Source: an uncultured Sphingomonadaceae bacterium
GTDB lineage: Bacteria; Pseudomonadota; Alphaproteobacteria; Sphingomonadales; Sphingomonadaceae
Length of the DNA: 64,000 nucleotides
Assembly: GCA_947499975.1 (NCBI GenBank)
Contig: CANMQE010000003.1
Span: 186,001 to 250,000, forward strand
Reading direction: 5' to 3'
Every line of letters starts with the position of its first letter. Positions within the stretch are counted from its first letter, which is position 1. Under the pieces are notes generated by a model. It was given only the letters and a program-made list of their open reading frames with translations. It was not told where the DNA came from and did no database searches. The translations under genes were made by a program, and so were the position numbers. This document shows positions 8,212 through 16,599 of the stretch, piece after piece.

Positions 8212-8934
8212 ATGAGCGGGAGCGAAGATTCCATTGTACAGTTCGACAATGTCGGGCTGCGGTACGGCACCGATCGCGAAGTGCTGAGCGATATTTCCTT
8301 CACGCTCTTTCCCGGCAGCTTCTATTTTCTCACAGGCGCCAGCGGTGCCGGCAAGACTTCGATGCTGCGACTGCTGTATCTGGCGCAGCGCCCGACGCGC
8401 GGGGCCATCCGTATGTTCGGGCACGATCTGATCACCCAGCCGCGCCCCGCCTTGCCAGCCTTTCGCCGGCGCATCGGCACGGTTTTCCAGGATTTCCGCC
8501 TGATCCCCCATCTCAGCGCCTTCGACAACGTGGCCCTGCCCCTGCGCGTCAGCGGGATGGCGGAAAGCGAGATCAGGAAGCCCGTGGCCGATATGCTGCA
8601 ATGGGTGGGGCTGGATCACCGCCGCGATGCGCGGCCCGCGACGCTATCGGGCGGGGAACAGCAGCGCGCCGCCATCGCCCGCGCCGTGATCGCCCGGCCC
8701 GAGATCCTGGTGGCGGACGAGCCGACCGGCAATGTCGACCCGGAAATGGCCGTGAAGCTGCTGCGTCTGTTCGAGGCTCTCAATCGCCTCGGCACGACGG
8801 TGGTGGTGGCGACCCACGATGTTCACCTGCTGCGCAAGGTGCCGGATTCGCTGATCATGCGGCTGGACAAGGGCAAGCTGTCCGATCCCACGGGCGCACT
8901 GCGCTATCCGCCGCGAAGGGACGGGAAAGGCTGA
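8212..8934 (+). CDS. ftsE: cell-division ABC ATPase FtsE
   Basis: 240 residues with a complete ABC nucleotide-binding domain: Walker A GASGAGKTS, signature LSGGEQQRAAIARA, Walker B ILVADEPTGN and the switch histidine in ATHDVH. Its stop codon overlaps the ATG of an FtsX-like permease, which identifies it as FtsE rather than a generic exporter ATPase. FtsEX sits at the divisome and couples ATP hydrolysis to activation of peptidoglycan hydrolases. First gene of an ftsE-ftsX-ydcF-plsC run in which each gene overlaps the next. Confidence 0.92.
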   Translation: MSGSEDSIVQFDNVGLRYGTDREVLSDISFTLFPGSFYFLTGASGAGKTSMLRLLYLAQRPTRGAIRMFGHDLITQPRPALPAFRRRIGTVFQDFRLIPHLSAFDNVALPLRVSGMAESEIRKPVADMLQWVGLDHRRDARPATLSGGEQQRAAIARAVIARPEILVADEPTGNVDPEMAVKLLRLFEALNRLGTTVVVATHDVHLLRKVPDSLIMRLDKGKLSDPTGALRYPPRRDGKG

Positions 8935-9854
8935 TGGCGCTCGGACCGATCATCCGCCGCGGCACGCCGCGTTTCGGCAATTCCGCCTCGCGCATGATGC
9001 CGCAGGCGCGTATCGCCGGCCCCATGCCGTGGGTGATGGCGATCATGGTGGCGCTCACCGTGATGGCGGCAGGCGCCGGGCTTGCCCTGTCCAACGTGGC
9101 ATCTGGCGCGCGTGCCGAAATTGCGGGCGGCATCACCGTGCAGGTGGTGGAAGGCGCGCCTGCTTCCAGAGAGCGCCAGGCAAGGCGGGCCGTTACCTTC
9201 CTCTCGGGTTACGAAGGCGTGGCATCGGTGCGGCGCGTGCCCGATGCAGAACTGGCCGCCCTGCTGGAGCCGTGGCTGGGCAATGTCGCGAACGAACGGG
9301 AATCCGTACCCACGCCCGCCCTGATCGACGTGCGCCTTTCCGGCCCGCTGACTGCGCTGCGCCTGCGCGAATTGCGCAATGCCCTGGTGGCGCAGGTGCC
9401 CGCCGCGCGGCTGGATGCGCAGGCACGCTGGCTGGGGCCGGTGTTCGATGCCATCCGCTCCATGCAATTTCTGGCCGCTGGCCTTGTCATACTGCTGGCA
9501 GCCACCAGCGTGGCAGCGGTTTGGCTGGCGGCGCGCAGCGCGCTGGGGTCCAATCGCGACACGATAGAGGTGATCCATCACCTTGGCGGTACGGACGGGC
9601 AGATCGCCAGCATATTCCAGCGTTCCATCGGCATCGATGCTACACTTGGCGGCGTTGCCGGGCTGGCGCTGGGCGTGGGCGCGATCTTTATCCTCGGCCA
9701 GCAGTTCGCGGCGCTCGGCTCCGGCCTTGTGGCAGGCGGCACGCTGGCGCTACTGGACTGGCTTGCCATTGCCGCAGTGCCGCTTGCGGGCGTGGTGCTG
9801 GCCATACTTACGGCGCGCTTTACCGTGATCGCCGCGTTGAGAAGAATGTTATGA
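8934..9854 (+). CDS. ftsX: cell-division permease FtsX
   Basis: 306 residues. TM1 is near residue 35-55 (VMAIMVALTVMAAG), then a periplasmic domain of about 120 residues and three C-terminal TM helices (about 180-300), the FtsX/MacB-fold layout. The frame is open far upstream (to 8079), but the ATG at 8934 overlaps the ftsE stop (ATGA) and gives the usual family length. Partner of FtsE in the divisome. The periplasmic loop is less conserved than the ATPase, so part of this name rests on the gene pair. Confidence 0.88.
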   Translation: MALGPIIRRGTPRFGNSASRMMPQARIAGPMPWVMAIMVALTVMAAGAGLALSNVASGARAEIAGGITVQVVEGAPASRERQARRAVTFLSGYEGVASVRRVPDAELAALLEPWLGNVANERESVPTPALIDVRLSGPLTALRLRELRNALVAQVPAARLDAQARWLGPVFDAIRSMQFLAAGLVILLAATSVAAVWLAARSALGSNRDTIEVIHHLGGTDGQIASIFQRSIGIDATLGGVAGLALGVGAIFILGQQFAALGSGLVAGGTLALLDWLAIAAVPLAGVVLAILTARFTVIAALRRML

Positions 9855-10381
9855 CCGTTCGCCGTATTCTTGCCCTGGTGCTGATCGCCTGGGCGCTGGG
9901 CTTCGTCTGGTTCGCCGTGGCTCTGCCCCAGCCCGCACCGCAATCGCAGACCGATGCCATCGTTGTGCCAACGGGCAGCGGCGGGCGCATTCAGCGCGGG
10001 CTGGAAATGCTGCAGGCGGGCGCGGCAGAGCAAATGCTGGTGACCGGCGTCGACACCAGCGTGCAGACCGACGAATTCGTAGCCGAGTTCAAGGTGCCGG
10101 CGCGGGTGATGGATTGCTGCGTCACTCTGGGCTTCTCCGCGCTGGACACCCGCGGCAACGCCCGCGAGACGGCCGAATGGCTGGACGAGCGCGGCTACAA
10201 CTCGCTGCGCCTCGTAACCGCAGACTGGCACATGCGCCGCGCCGCGCTGGAGTTGCAGGACCAGTTGCCGGCGAATATCGATGTGCTGCAAGATGCGGTG
10301 CGCTCACAACCCAGTCTTGGCACCCTTTTCATCGAGTATCACAAGCTCATCGCGGTATGGCTGTTGCAGGCACTCAAATGA
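9851..10381 (+). CDS. YdcF-like DUF218 membrane protein
   Basis: 176 residues: one N-terminal TM segment (about 5-25) and a DUF218/YdcF domain with AIVVPTGSGGRIQRG, MLVTG and a distal LVTADWHMRRA block. Members such as SanA and ElyC act at the envelope; the biochemistry is unsettled. ATG 9851 overlaps the ftsX stop and its own stop overlaps the plsC start, so it is embedded in the ftsEX operon, which hints at an envelope or division link. Confidence 0.82.
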   Translation: MTVRRILALVLIAWALGFVWFAVALPQPAPQSQTDAIVVPTGSGGRIQRGLEMLQAGAAEQMLVTGVDTSVQTDEFVAEFKVPARVMDCCVTLGFSALDTRGNARETAEWLDERGYNSLRLVTADWHMRRAALELQDQLPANIDVLQDAVRSQPSLGTLFIEYHKLIAVWLLQALK

Positions 10382-11097
10382 TCTACCTTCGCAATATCGC
10401 CTTTTATATCGTGTTCTACGGTGGCTCCATCTTCATGGTGATTGCTGCGGTGATCGCCGCCTATATCGCGCCTTCCAAGGTGCATGGCGTGTGCGACAGG
10501 TGGTCTGCCATGCATCACTGGGCCTGCGAGAAGCTGCTGCGCATCCGCATCGTGGAAACCGGCAAGCGCCCCGATTTCCAGGCATTCTACGCGATCAAGC
10601 ATGAAAGCTTTTTCGAGGCCATCGGCCTGCCACACCTGTTCGACAAGCCTTCACTTTTCGCCAAGCAGGAGTTGTTCGACATTCCCGGTTGGGGCCTGGC
10701 GGCCCGTGAATACGGCGTAATTCCCGTGGCGCGGGAAGAAGGCGCGCGGGCGCTGCGAACGATGATCCGCGAGGCGCGGCCCTATGTGGAGGAAGGGCGT
10801 CCGGTCATCATCTTTCCCGAGGGCACCCGCGTTCCGCATGATACGCGCCCGCCGCTGGGCGCAGGCTTTGCCGCCCTGTACAAATTGCTGAACCTGCCGG
10901 TGGTGCCTGTCGCCGTGAACAGCGGGCCCACCTATCACCACGTATGGAAACGGCCCGGCACGATTACCCTGCATTTCGGCGAACCCATCGATCCGGGTCT
11001 GCCGCGCAAGGAAATAGAGGCGCGGACCCACGCCGGCATGAACGCGCTGAACGATCATCGCGGTGTGGAACGATCGTTACCGGGCGATCTGCCCTAG
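10378..11097 (+). CDS. plsC: 1-acyl-sn-glycerol-3-phosphate acyltransferase
   Basis: 239 residues with an N-terminal TM segment (about 5-30) and a PlsC domain. Motif I is KHESFFE, an HX4E form that is frequent in alphaproteobacteria in place of the textbook HX4D. Motif III is VIIFPEGTR and motif IV contains LPVVPVAVNSG. It converts lysophosphatidate to phosphatidate at the inner membrane. It is the last gene of the ftsEX-ydcF-plsC operon (ATGA overlap), and its TAG shares four bases (CTAG) with the stop of the convergent next gene. Confidence 0.88.
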   Translation: MIYLRNIAFYIVFYGGSIFMVIAAVIAAYIAPSKVHGVCDRWSAMHHWACEKLLRIRIVETGKRPDFQAFYAIKHESFFEAIGLPHLFDKPSLFAKQELFDIPGWGLAAREYGVIPVAREEGARALRTMIREARPYVEEGRPVIIFPEGTRVPHDTRPPLGAGFAALYKLLNLPVVPVAVNSGPTYHHVWKRPGTITLHFGEPIDPGLPRKEIEARTHAGMNALNDHRGVERSLPGDLP

Positions 11098-11825
11098 GCC
11101 TCTATTGCGGCGATAATTCCGTCCAGCCATTCGCGCGCATCGCGGCGGTGCCCCATGTCGGCCACGAATTCCTGCCCCCGTGCCACGCTTTGCAGGCGGC
11201 TATCCTCGCGCCAGCGATCGGCCTTGCCGTGATAGGAAAGACCCGTTTCGAAAAGCCACGGCGGCACATGCCATAGGCTTGGCGGGCCTTCCGGCACCGT
11301 CAGGCGAAGGGCATCGCTGGCCGAATGTGCGGTGCAGCCCCTGCCGACATATACGGTATCGTTGACGGCGTGCATGCCCAGCGCATGAGGCATCCCCTGC
11401 GCGGCGAGTTCCTCCATTTGCGCAGGCGTTGCCGTTGCCAGCGGAACGATTTGCTCGACGGTCAGGTAGCCGAAGATGCGGTGATGGGGCTTCGCGCCGT
11501 CTTGCCTGAACAGGCCGAAGAACACGAATGTATCGCCCAGCCCCACGCCCTGCCGCTCCAGATGCGTCTGCGCCGCGCCGCACTGGCCCAGCATCGCCGT
11601 GCCGCCTTCCAGAAACATCGGATCGTGGTGGCAGGCATCTTCCGCACGCAGCTTTCCCCTGCTCGCCCGCACCGCCAGATCGCCCAGTCCCAGCGATGCA
11701 AAAGTGGTGCGCGAAGGGGAGCCGTTTGCCGGTATCGGAAGGCTTACCGGACGGCCATCCACAATTGGCGACGGGCCGCCACCGGCGGAAGTGTCGAAAC
11801 CTTTGCGGCTCAGAACCATTAGCAT
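11094..11825 (-). CDS. Nmad3-like (nucleotide-modification-associated) protein
   Basis: 243 residues beginning LSRKGFDTSAGGGPSPI and SLPIP, the opening typical of the Nmad3 family (nucleotide modification associated domain 3), predicted from genomic context to take part in making or handling modified DNA bases. Other blocks visible are CHHDPMF, FFGLFRQ and the GMHAVNDTVYVG region. No signal peptide or membrane segment. In this window there is no thymidine-modifying kinase, glycosyltransferase, TET/JBP enzyme or phage gene beside it, so it stands alone between plsC and putA. Family resemblance is good; molecular function is unknown. Confidence 0.68.
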   Translation of the reverse strand: MLMVLSRKGFDTSAGGGPSPIVDGRPVSLPIPANGSPSRTTFASLGLGDLAVRASRGKLRAEDACHHDPMFLEGGTAMLGQCGAAQTHLERQGVGLGDTFVFFGLFRQDGAKPHHRIFGYLTVEQIVPLATATPAQMEELAAQGMPHALGMHAVNDTVYVGRGCTAHSASDALRLTVPEGPPSLWHVPPWLFETGLSYHGKADRWREDSRLQSVARGQEFVADMGHRRDAREWLDGIIAAIEA

Positions 11826-11904
11826 GACTCGCCCCTAGCGCCTGTCCCTGACAATCTGAAGACCTGCGCCAACAGACCGACTTTGCTTGATAACTTTGGA
11901 AACC

Positions 11905-14900
11905 ATGTCCATGTCCCATCAGATGGCTCTCGATAGAACCGCGCTCAGAAACGCTTATCGTCAGGACGAGGATACATGCCTTGCCGAACGGATGGAGCAA
12001 GCCTCCGTCGTCAACCAACTGCATGAAAAGTCGGCGGATCTGGCCTCGCGCCTTATCCTCGATGCCCGAAAACGGGAAAGCAGCGGGCTGGATGCGTTCC
12101 TGCACAGCTATGGCCTGAACACCGATGAAGGCATCGCGCTCATGTGCCTGGCAGAGGCATTGTTGCGCGTGCCGGACGAGGCGACTCGCGACGCGCTGAT
12201 CCGTGACAAGGTGGCAAGCCAGAACTGGGCCGAGCATATCGGCGAAAGCGGCAGCGTGTTCGTGAACGCAGCCACCTTCTCCCTGATGCTGACGGGCGAA
12301 GTGCTGCGCGGCGGCAAATCTCAGGAAAAGGGACTTTCCAACGCGCTGCGGCGTGCCACGGGCCGCATGGGCGAACCCGTTATCCGCAACGCCACCGGAC
12401 AGGCCATGCGCATCATCGGCGGCCAGTTCGTCTATGCCCGCACTATCGAGGAAGCGATGGATCGCGCCGCCCCGGAAAAAAAGCGCGGCCTCACCCACAG
12501 TTTCGACATGCTGGGCGAAGCGGCGATGACATTCGACGATGCCGAGCGCTATGCCAACGCCTATTGGGACGCGATCGAGCGCCTGGCGAAGGAGCCCGGC
12601 GATGTGAACACCGGCCCCGGCATCTCGGTGAAGCTGTCGGCCCTCTATCCCAAATACGATTTCTACCACGCGGAAGCCGCGCGCAAGACGATCGTGCCCA
12701 TCGTGCGCGAACTCGCGATCAAGGCCCGCGACGCGAACATCCATTTCACGCTGGACGCCGAAGAGGCGGAGCGGCTGGAACTGAGCCTCGATATCATCGA
12801 GGAACTGACCGCCGACGACGAGCTGTTCGACAACGGCACCGAAGAAGGCTGGACGGGTTTCGGCATTGCCGTCCAGGCCTATCAGAAGCGCGGATTGCCG
12901 CTGTGCAAGTGGATCGCCAAGCTGGCCCGCAGGCACGAGCGTCGGCTTTTCGTTAGGCTCGTGAAGGGCGCCTATTGGGATGCCGAGATCAAGCTGAGCC
13001 AAGTGGGCGGCCACGTGGACTTCCCCGTCTTCACCCGCAAGATCGGCACCGATGTATCGTTCCTCGCCTGCGCGGCGGAGCTGCTGAAGGCCGACGATTC
13101 CATCTATCCCGCCTTTGCCACGCACAACGCCTATACGATCGGCGCAATCAAGGCGATGGCGGGCGATACGCCGTTCGAATTCCAGCGCCTGCACGGCATG
13201 GGAGAGGAAGTCTACGCCGCGCTTGGCAAGATCGAGGGCGAGAACAAGACGCCTGTGCGCATCTACGCGCCCGTTGGCGGCCACAAGGAATTGTTGGCCT
13301 ATTTGGTGCGCCGCCTGCTGGAGAACGGGGCCAATTCCAGCTTCGTGAACCGCATGGCCGATGCAGAGGTGCCGGTGGAGGAACTGGTGACCAATCCGAT
13401 TGAGGACCTGTCCGCCTGCGTTCCCTATCGCAACCCGATGATCCCGCTGCCGATCGATATCTATCCCAACCGGCGCAATTCCATGGGCGTGGATCTCTCC
13501 CATCCGCCGGAATACGAGGCGCTTCGCGAGAAGCTTGCCCACTGGCGCAATGATACTCCCGTCGCGCGGCCCACGCTGATGGCCAATACGGAACACGAGA
13601 AGAAGGAAGTGCGCGCCCCGCAGTCCGGCAAGGTGGTGGGTCACCAGGTCATGGCAAGCGAGCGCGATGTCGATCTGGCTCTGGCCCGCGCCACGGCCGC
13701 GCAGCCCATGTGGGATGCGCTTGGTGGCCAGCAGCGGGCAGACCTGCTGATCAAGGCATCGGACCTTCTGGAAGAGAACATGGCCCGCTTCATGGATCTG
13801 TGCCGCCGCGAGGCGGGCAAGACCATGATGGACGGCGTGCTGGAAGTGCGCGAGGCAGTGGATTTCTTGCGTTATTACGCATGTGAGGCGCGGATGCTGT
13901 TCGGCGCTCCACAACCCTTGCCCGGCCCTACGGGAGAGCAGAACCTGTTGCGCCTGCACGGGCGCGGCGTGTTCGCCACGATCAGCCCGTGGAACTTCCC
14001 GTTGGCGATCTTCATGGGCCCCGCCGCTGCTGCTTTGGCGGCCGGAAACACCGTGGTGGCAAAGCCTGCCGAGCAGACGCCGCTGATCGCCGCGCTTGCC
14101 ATTGACCTGTGTCACCAGGCAGGCATTCCCAAGGATGTGCTGCAACTGCTGCCGGGCGATGGCTCCGTCGGCGCTGCGCTGACATCGGATCCGCGTGTGA
14201 CGGGCGTGGCCTTTACAGGCTCCACCAACACGGCGCACGCCATCAACCGTTCGCTGGCAGCGCGCGAAGGCGCGATCGGCACGCTGATCGCGGAGACCGG
14301 CGGCATGAACGCGATGATCGTCGATTCCTCCGCCTTGCCCGAACAGGTGACGCGCGACGTGGTGGCTTCCGCCTTCCAGAGCGCAGGCCAACGCTGTTCG
14401 GCCCTGCGGGTTCTCTACCTGCAGGAGGACGTGGCGGACGAGATGCTGGAAATGATCAAGGGCGCATTCAAGGCGCAGGTGATCGGCGATCCAGCCAATC
14501 TCTCCACCGATATCGGCCCCGTGATCGATGCAGAGGCGCGCACCAAGTTGCAGGATCACGTGGAGGAAATGATCGAGGCAGGCTTCCCCGTCTGGCGGCG
14601 CTCCATGCCGACAGATTGCGAACACGGGAACTTCTTCTCGCCGACGATCGTCGAAATCGGCTCCATCCTGGATCTGGACGAAGAACAGTTCGGCCCTATC
14701 CTGCACGTTTGCCGCTATCCCGCAGGGGGCATGGGCAAGGTGCTGGATGACATCAATTCCACCGGTTATGGCCTGACGCTGGGTCTGCACAGCCGGATCG
14801 ACGAGACGCGGCACTTCGTGGAAGCGCGGGCCAAGGTCGGCAACTTCTACGTCAACCGCAACCAGATCGGTGCCGTGGTTGGCAGCCAGCCGTTCGGCGG

Positions 14901-15030
14901 CGAAGGCCTGTCTGGCACCGGCCCCAAGGCAGGCGGCCCGCATTACGTGACGCGGTTCGCCACCGAACGGGTGACGACCATCGACACCACGGCGGCAGGC
15001 GGCAATGCCAGCCTGCTGGCTGGCGGCTAG
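11905..15030 (+). CDS. putA: bifunctional proline dehydrogenase / glutamate-semialdehyde dehydrogenase
   Basis: About 1041 residues. The N-terminal half is a FAD proline dehydrogenase barrel (SVKLSALYPKYDFY, FVRLVKGAYWDAEI, AYQKRGLPL). The C-terminal half is an aldehyde dehydrogenase with catalytic Glu in LIAETGGMNAM and catalytic Cys in FQSAGQRCSALR. It oxidises proline to glutamate in two channelled steps. There is no ribbon-helix-helix DNA-binding domain at the N-terminus, so it is a short type-A PutA rather than an autorepressor. ATG 11905 or 11911 is the likely start; the TTG at 11887 is possible but less so. A strong terminator follows. Confidence 0.95.
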   Translation: MSMSHQMALDRTALRNAYRQDEDTCLAERMEQASVVNQLHEKSADLASRLILDARKRESSGLDAFLHSYGLNTDEGIALMCLAEALLRVPDEATRDALIRDKVASQNWAEHIGESGSVFVNAATFSLMLTGEVLRGGKSQEKGLSNALRRATGRMGEPVIRNATGQAMRIIGGQFVYARTIEEAMDRAAPEKKRGLTHSFDMLGEAAMTFDDAERYANAYWDAIERLAKEPGDVNTGPGISVKLSALYPKYDFYHAEAARKTIVPIVRELAIKARDANIHFTLDAEEAERLELSLDIIEELTADDELFDNGTEEGWTGFGIAVQAYQKRGLPLCKWIAKLARRHERRLFVRLVKGAYWDAEIKLSQVGGHVDFPVFTRKIGTDVSFLACAAELLKADDSIYPAFATHNAYTIGAIKAMAGDTPFEFQRLHGMGEEVYAALGKIEGENKTPVRIYAPVGGHKELLAYLVRRLLENGANSSFVNRMADAEVPVEELVTNPIEDLSACVPYRNPMIPLPIDIYPNRRNSMGVDLSHPPEYEALREKLAHWRNDTPVARPTLMANTEHEKKEVRAPQSGKVVGHQVMASERDVDLALARATAAQPMWDALGGQQRADLLIKASDLLEENMARFMDLCRREAGKTMMDGVLEVREAVDFLRYYACEARMLFGAPQPLPGPTGEQNLLRLHGRGVFATISPWNFPLAIFMGPAAAALAAGNTVVAKPAEQTPLIAALAIDLCHQAGIPKDVLQLLPGDGSVGAALTSDPRVTGVAFTGSTNTAHAINRSLAAREGAIGTLIAETGGMNAMIVDSSALPEQVTRDVVASAFQSAGQRCSALRVLYLQEDVADEMLEMIKGAFKAQVIGDPANLSTDIGPVIDAEARTKLQDHVEEMIEAGFPVWRRSMPTDCEHGNFFSPTIVEIGSILDLDEEQFGPILHVCRYPAGGMGKVLDDINSTGYGLTLGLHSRIDETRHFVEARAKVGNFYVNRNQIGAVVGSQPFGGEGLSGTGPKAGGPHYVTRFATERVTTIDTTAAGGNASLLAGG

Positions 15031-15063
15031 GCACAGCCGAGACCCGCGCGCGAGACGGCAAGA

Positions 15064-15100
15064 CGCCTGCGCCCCCTTGCAACGGGGCGCGGGCGTTTTT
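15064..15100 (+). terminator. rho-independent terminator of putA
   Basis: A GC-rich hairpin (left arm 15064-15075, right arm 15084-15095, one bulge per arm) is followed directly by TTTTT, 34 bp after the putA stop. Confidence 0.85.
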
Positions 15101-15163
15101 GCGTGCGTGCCATTCCTTCGAGACCGGTCACCGCCATTGCCGTATCGCTTAGCAACTTCCGAC

Positions 15164-15227
15164 TTATTGTTTTTCGATATTATCGATTGACAATAAGACG
15201 CGACTCGCGCATATCGTTTTTCAATAA
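15164..15227 (+). promoter_or_regulatory. three-copy TATCG-N5-CAATAA operator array with promoter
   Basis: A 16-bp motif TATCG-N5-CAATAA occurs three times: 15164-15179 on the minus strand, and 15181-15196 and 15212-15227 on the plus strand. Copies 1 and 2 are back to back and together form a long palindrome (TTATTG...CAATAA). A plausible sigma-70 promoter overlaps them: TTGACA at 15187-15192, and a -10-like CATATC around 15210-15215 after a 17-bp gap. The array lies 21 bp before the exported-peptide/DUF2975/XRE operon, so the XRE protein is the obvious candidate ligand (inference). Confidence 0.6.
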
Positions 15228-15247
15228 CTCACATCAAGGAGATGGAT

Positions 15248-15379
15248 ATGACCCGCACTCTCAACAACACGCTCGCCGCTGTCGCTGCCGTGGTTCTCGC
15301 CCTCACGTCCTTCTCGGCTATTACCAGTGTTCCGGTAGAATCGCCCGTCGCACTCGCCGCCGCACCCGTCCTGGCATAA
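15248..15379 (+). CDS. 43-residue exported or membrane peptide
   Basis: Small gene with AAGGAG at 15236-15241 before ATG 15248; the ATG at 15242 is too close to that site. The product has a short basic N-terminus (MTRTLNN), a hydrophobic signal-like segment (about 9-26) and an Ala/Val/Pro-rich tail ending AAAPVLA. It is followed after 23 bp by the DUF2975 gene, so it is probably the leader cistron of that operon. Function unknown. Its length, ribosome-binding site and operon position make it credible as a real gene. Confidence 0.6.
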   Translation: MTRTLNNTLAAVAAVVLALTSFSAITSVPVESPVALAAAPVLA

Positions 15380-15402
15380 TAGCCGCGCGTAGGAGGAACG
15401 AG

Positions 15403-15954
15403 ATGACCGCTACCGACCATCGCCCAAACGACCTGCTGTTGCTGGCAGGCAAGGTAATCGCCGTCTTCATGCAGATCGCCATGGCGATCGGCATCGCCGC
15501 GCTGGTAATTAGCCTCGGGGCCTTGCTGCTTTATGGCAGCGGCGCTCTTGATGGCTTGGCGAACAATGACGACCCCCTCCCCTTTCCTCTACCCTTGTTA
15601 GTTGGCCTCTTGTTGATCGGGTTGGTGATCGTGGTCCTTCTGTTCAAATTCTTCGGCACGCTGAAAGCGATCATCTCCACAGTGGGCAAAGGCGATCCCT
15701 TTGCGCCGCAGAATGCCGAACGCCTCTCGCTGATGGGCTGGCTGATGCTGGGTGTTCAATTGACGCTGATCCCGGCCACCGCCCTGGCCATCCAGCTGGC
15801 GCAATATGCGGATGAGGCAGGCGAGGATGTACACCTTACGATAGACGGCGGGTTGGACCTGACTGGCATCCTGCTTGTCATCATCCTGTTCATCCTCGCC
15901 CGCGTGTTCCGCCACGGGGCCGCCATGCGCGAAGACCTGGAAGGGACCGTGTGA
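15403..15954 (+). CDS. DUF2975 membrane protein
   Basis: 183 residues with four predicted TM segments (about 15-45, 62-85, 112-132, 150-170). An AGGAGG site at 15391-15396 selects ATG 15403 over the open upstream frame. The GKGDPFAPQNAERLSLMGW block after TM2 is characteristic of DUF2975 (YoaS-like) proteins. These are often paired with a small XRE regulator, as here, where the stop overlaps the regulator's ATG. Function is unknown; the pairing suggests a membrane partner whose level or signal is tied to the regulator. Confidence 0.82.
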   Translation: MTATDHRPNDLLLLAGKVIAVFMQIAMAIGIAALVISLGALLLYGSGALDGLANNDDPLPFPLPLLVGLLLIGLVIVVLLFKFFGTLKAIISTVGKGDPFAPQNAERLSLMGWLMLGVQLTLIPATALAIQLAQYADEAGEDVHLTIDGGLDLTGILLVIILFILARVFRHGAAMREDLEGTV

Positions 15955-16160
15955 TGCCGATCAACGTCAAACTGGATGATCTTCTGCACGAACGCCGCAT
16001 GACCCTGACCGAACTGGCAGAACGCGTGGGCCTGACCCTTGCCAACCTTTCCATCCTGAAGACCGGCAAGGCGAAGGCGATCCGTTTCTCCACGCTGGAG
16101 GCAATCTGCCGCGAACTGGATTGCCAGCCGGGCGAACTGCTCGGTTACGAGGAAAACTAA
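15954..16160 (+). CDS. XRE-family HTH regulator (YozG-like)
   Basis: 68 residues, essentially a lone Cro/CI-type helix-turn-helix: LDDLLHERRMTLTELAERVG, then the recognition helix region LTLANLSILKTGKAKAI and the FSTLEAICRELDCQPGELL cap typical of this subgroup. ATG 15954 overlaps the DUF2975 stop (TGATG), so the two are translated together. It probably binds the repeated operator upstream of the operon and regulates itself (inference). Confidence 0.88.
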   Translation: MPINVKLDDLLHERRMTLTELAERVGLTLANLSILKTGKAKAIRFSTLEAICRELDCQPGELLGYEEN

Positions 16161-16235
16161 AAGTTTGGAATTGTGGCAAGAGTGTGGCAATAGTCGCGAG
16201 CCCGGTTTCGCGGGCGGAAATTACAGGACTTTGAA

Positions 16236-16478
16236 ATGAAGAAAATCATGCTGGTTGCCGCTCCTCTCGTACTTGGCCTTGCTGCTTGCGATGGCGCCGC
16301 TGAAGAAGCTGGCGAACAGGCTGACGATGTCGCCGAAATGGAAGCCGAAGTGATGGACGCCGAAGCTGGCGTTGCCGAAGCCGAAGCCGAACTGGCTGAC
16401 GAAATGGGCAACGAGGCAATGGAAGCTGAACTCGAAGCTGAAGCTGAAAACCTCGAAGAAACCGCCGACGAGATCTGA
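16236..16478 (+). CDS. small acidic Ala/Glu-rich lipoprotein
   Basis: 80 residues. Signal peptide with lipobox LAAC (Cys at about 19), then a mature part that is almost entirely Glu, Ala and Asp in heptad-like order (EAEVMDAEAGVAEAEAELA), likely a helical coiled coil. It is similar in composition and design to the lipoprotein at 29426-29689 on the other strand. Localised to the envelope; function unknown. A terminator follows at 16508. Confidence 0.72.
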   Translation: MKKIMLVAAPLVLGLAACDGAAEEAGEQADDVAEMEAEVMDAEAGVAEAEAELADEMGNEAMEAELEAEAENLEETADEI

Positions 16479-16507
16479 TTTCTCGCGGCTTTTGCCGAAA
16501 ACAGATG

Positions 16508-16546
16508 CGGCCGCGCTCCCACCGGGATGCGCGGCCGTTTCGCTTA
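16508..16546 (+). terminator. rho-independent terminator
   Basis: Nine-bp GC stem (16508-16516 with 16529-16537) followed by a TTTCGCTTATT tract, 30 bp after the small lipoprotein gene. Confidence 0.75.
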
Positions 16547-16599
16547 TTGCTTGACTGATACGCCATAACGACTATTTGCGCGCCTCGACCGTCGGCCCT

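Noticed and set aside
11200..14943. 1247-codon open frame on the minus strand
   Set aside because: It is the antisense shadow of putA, caused by high GC at third codon positions; the protein has no domain and is His/Arg/Gly-rich.
16161..16235. TGTGGCAA direct repeats before the small lipoprotein
   Set aside because: Only two copies close together, no symmetry and no third copy found; too weak to call an operator.
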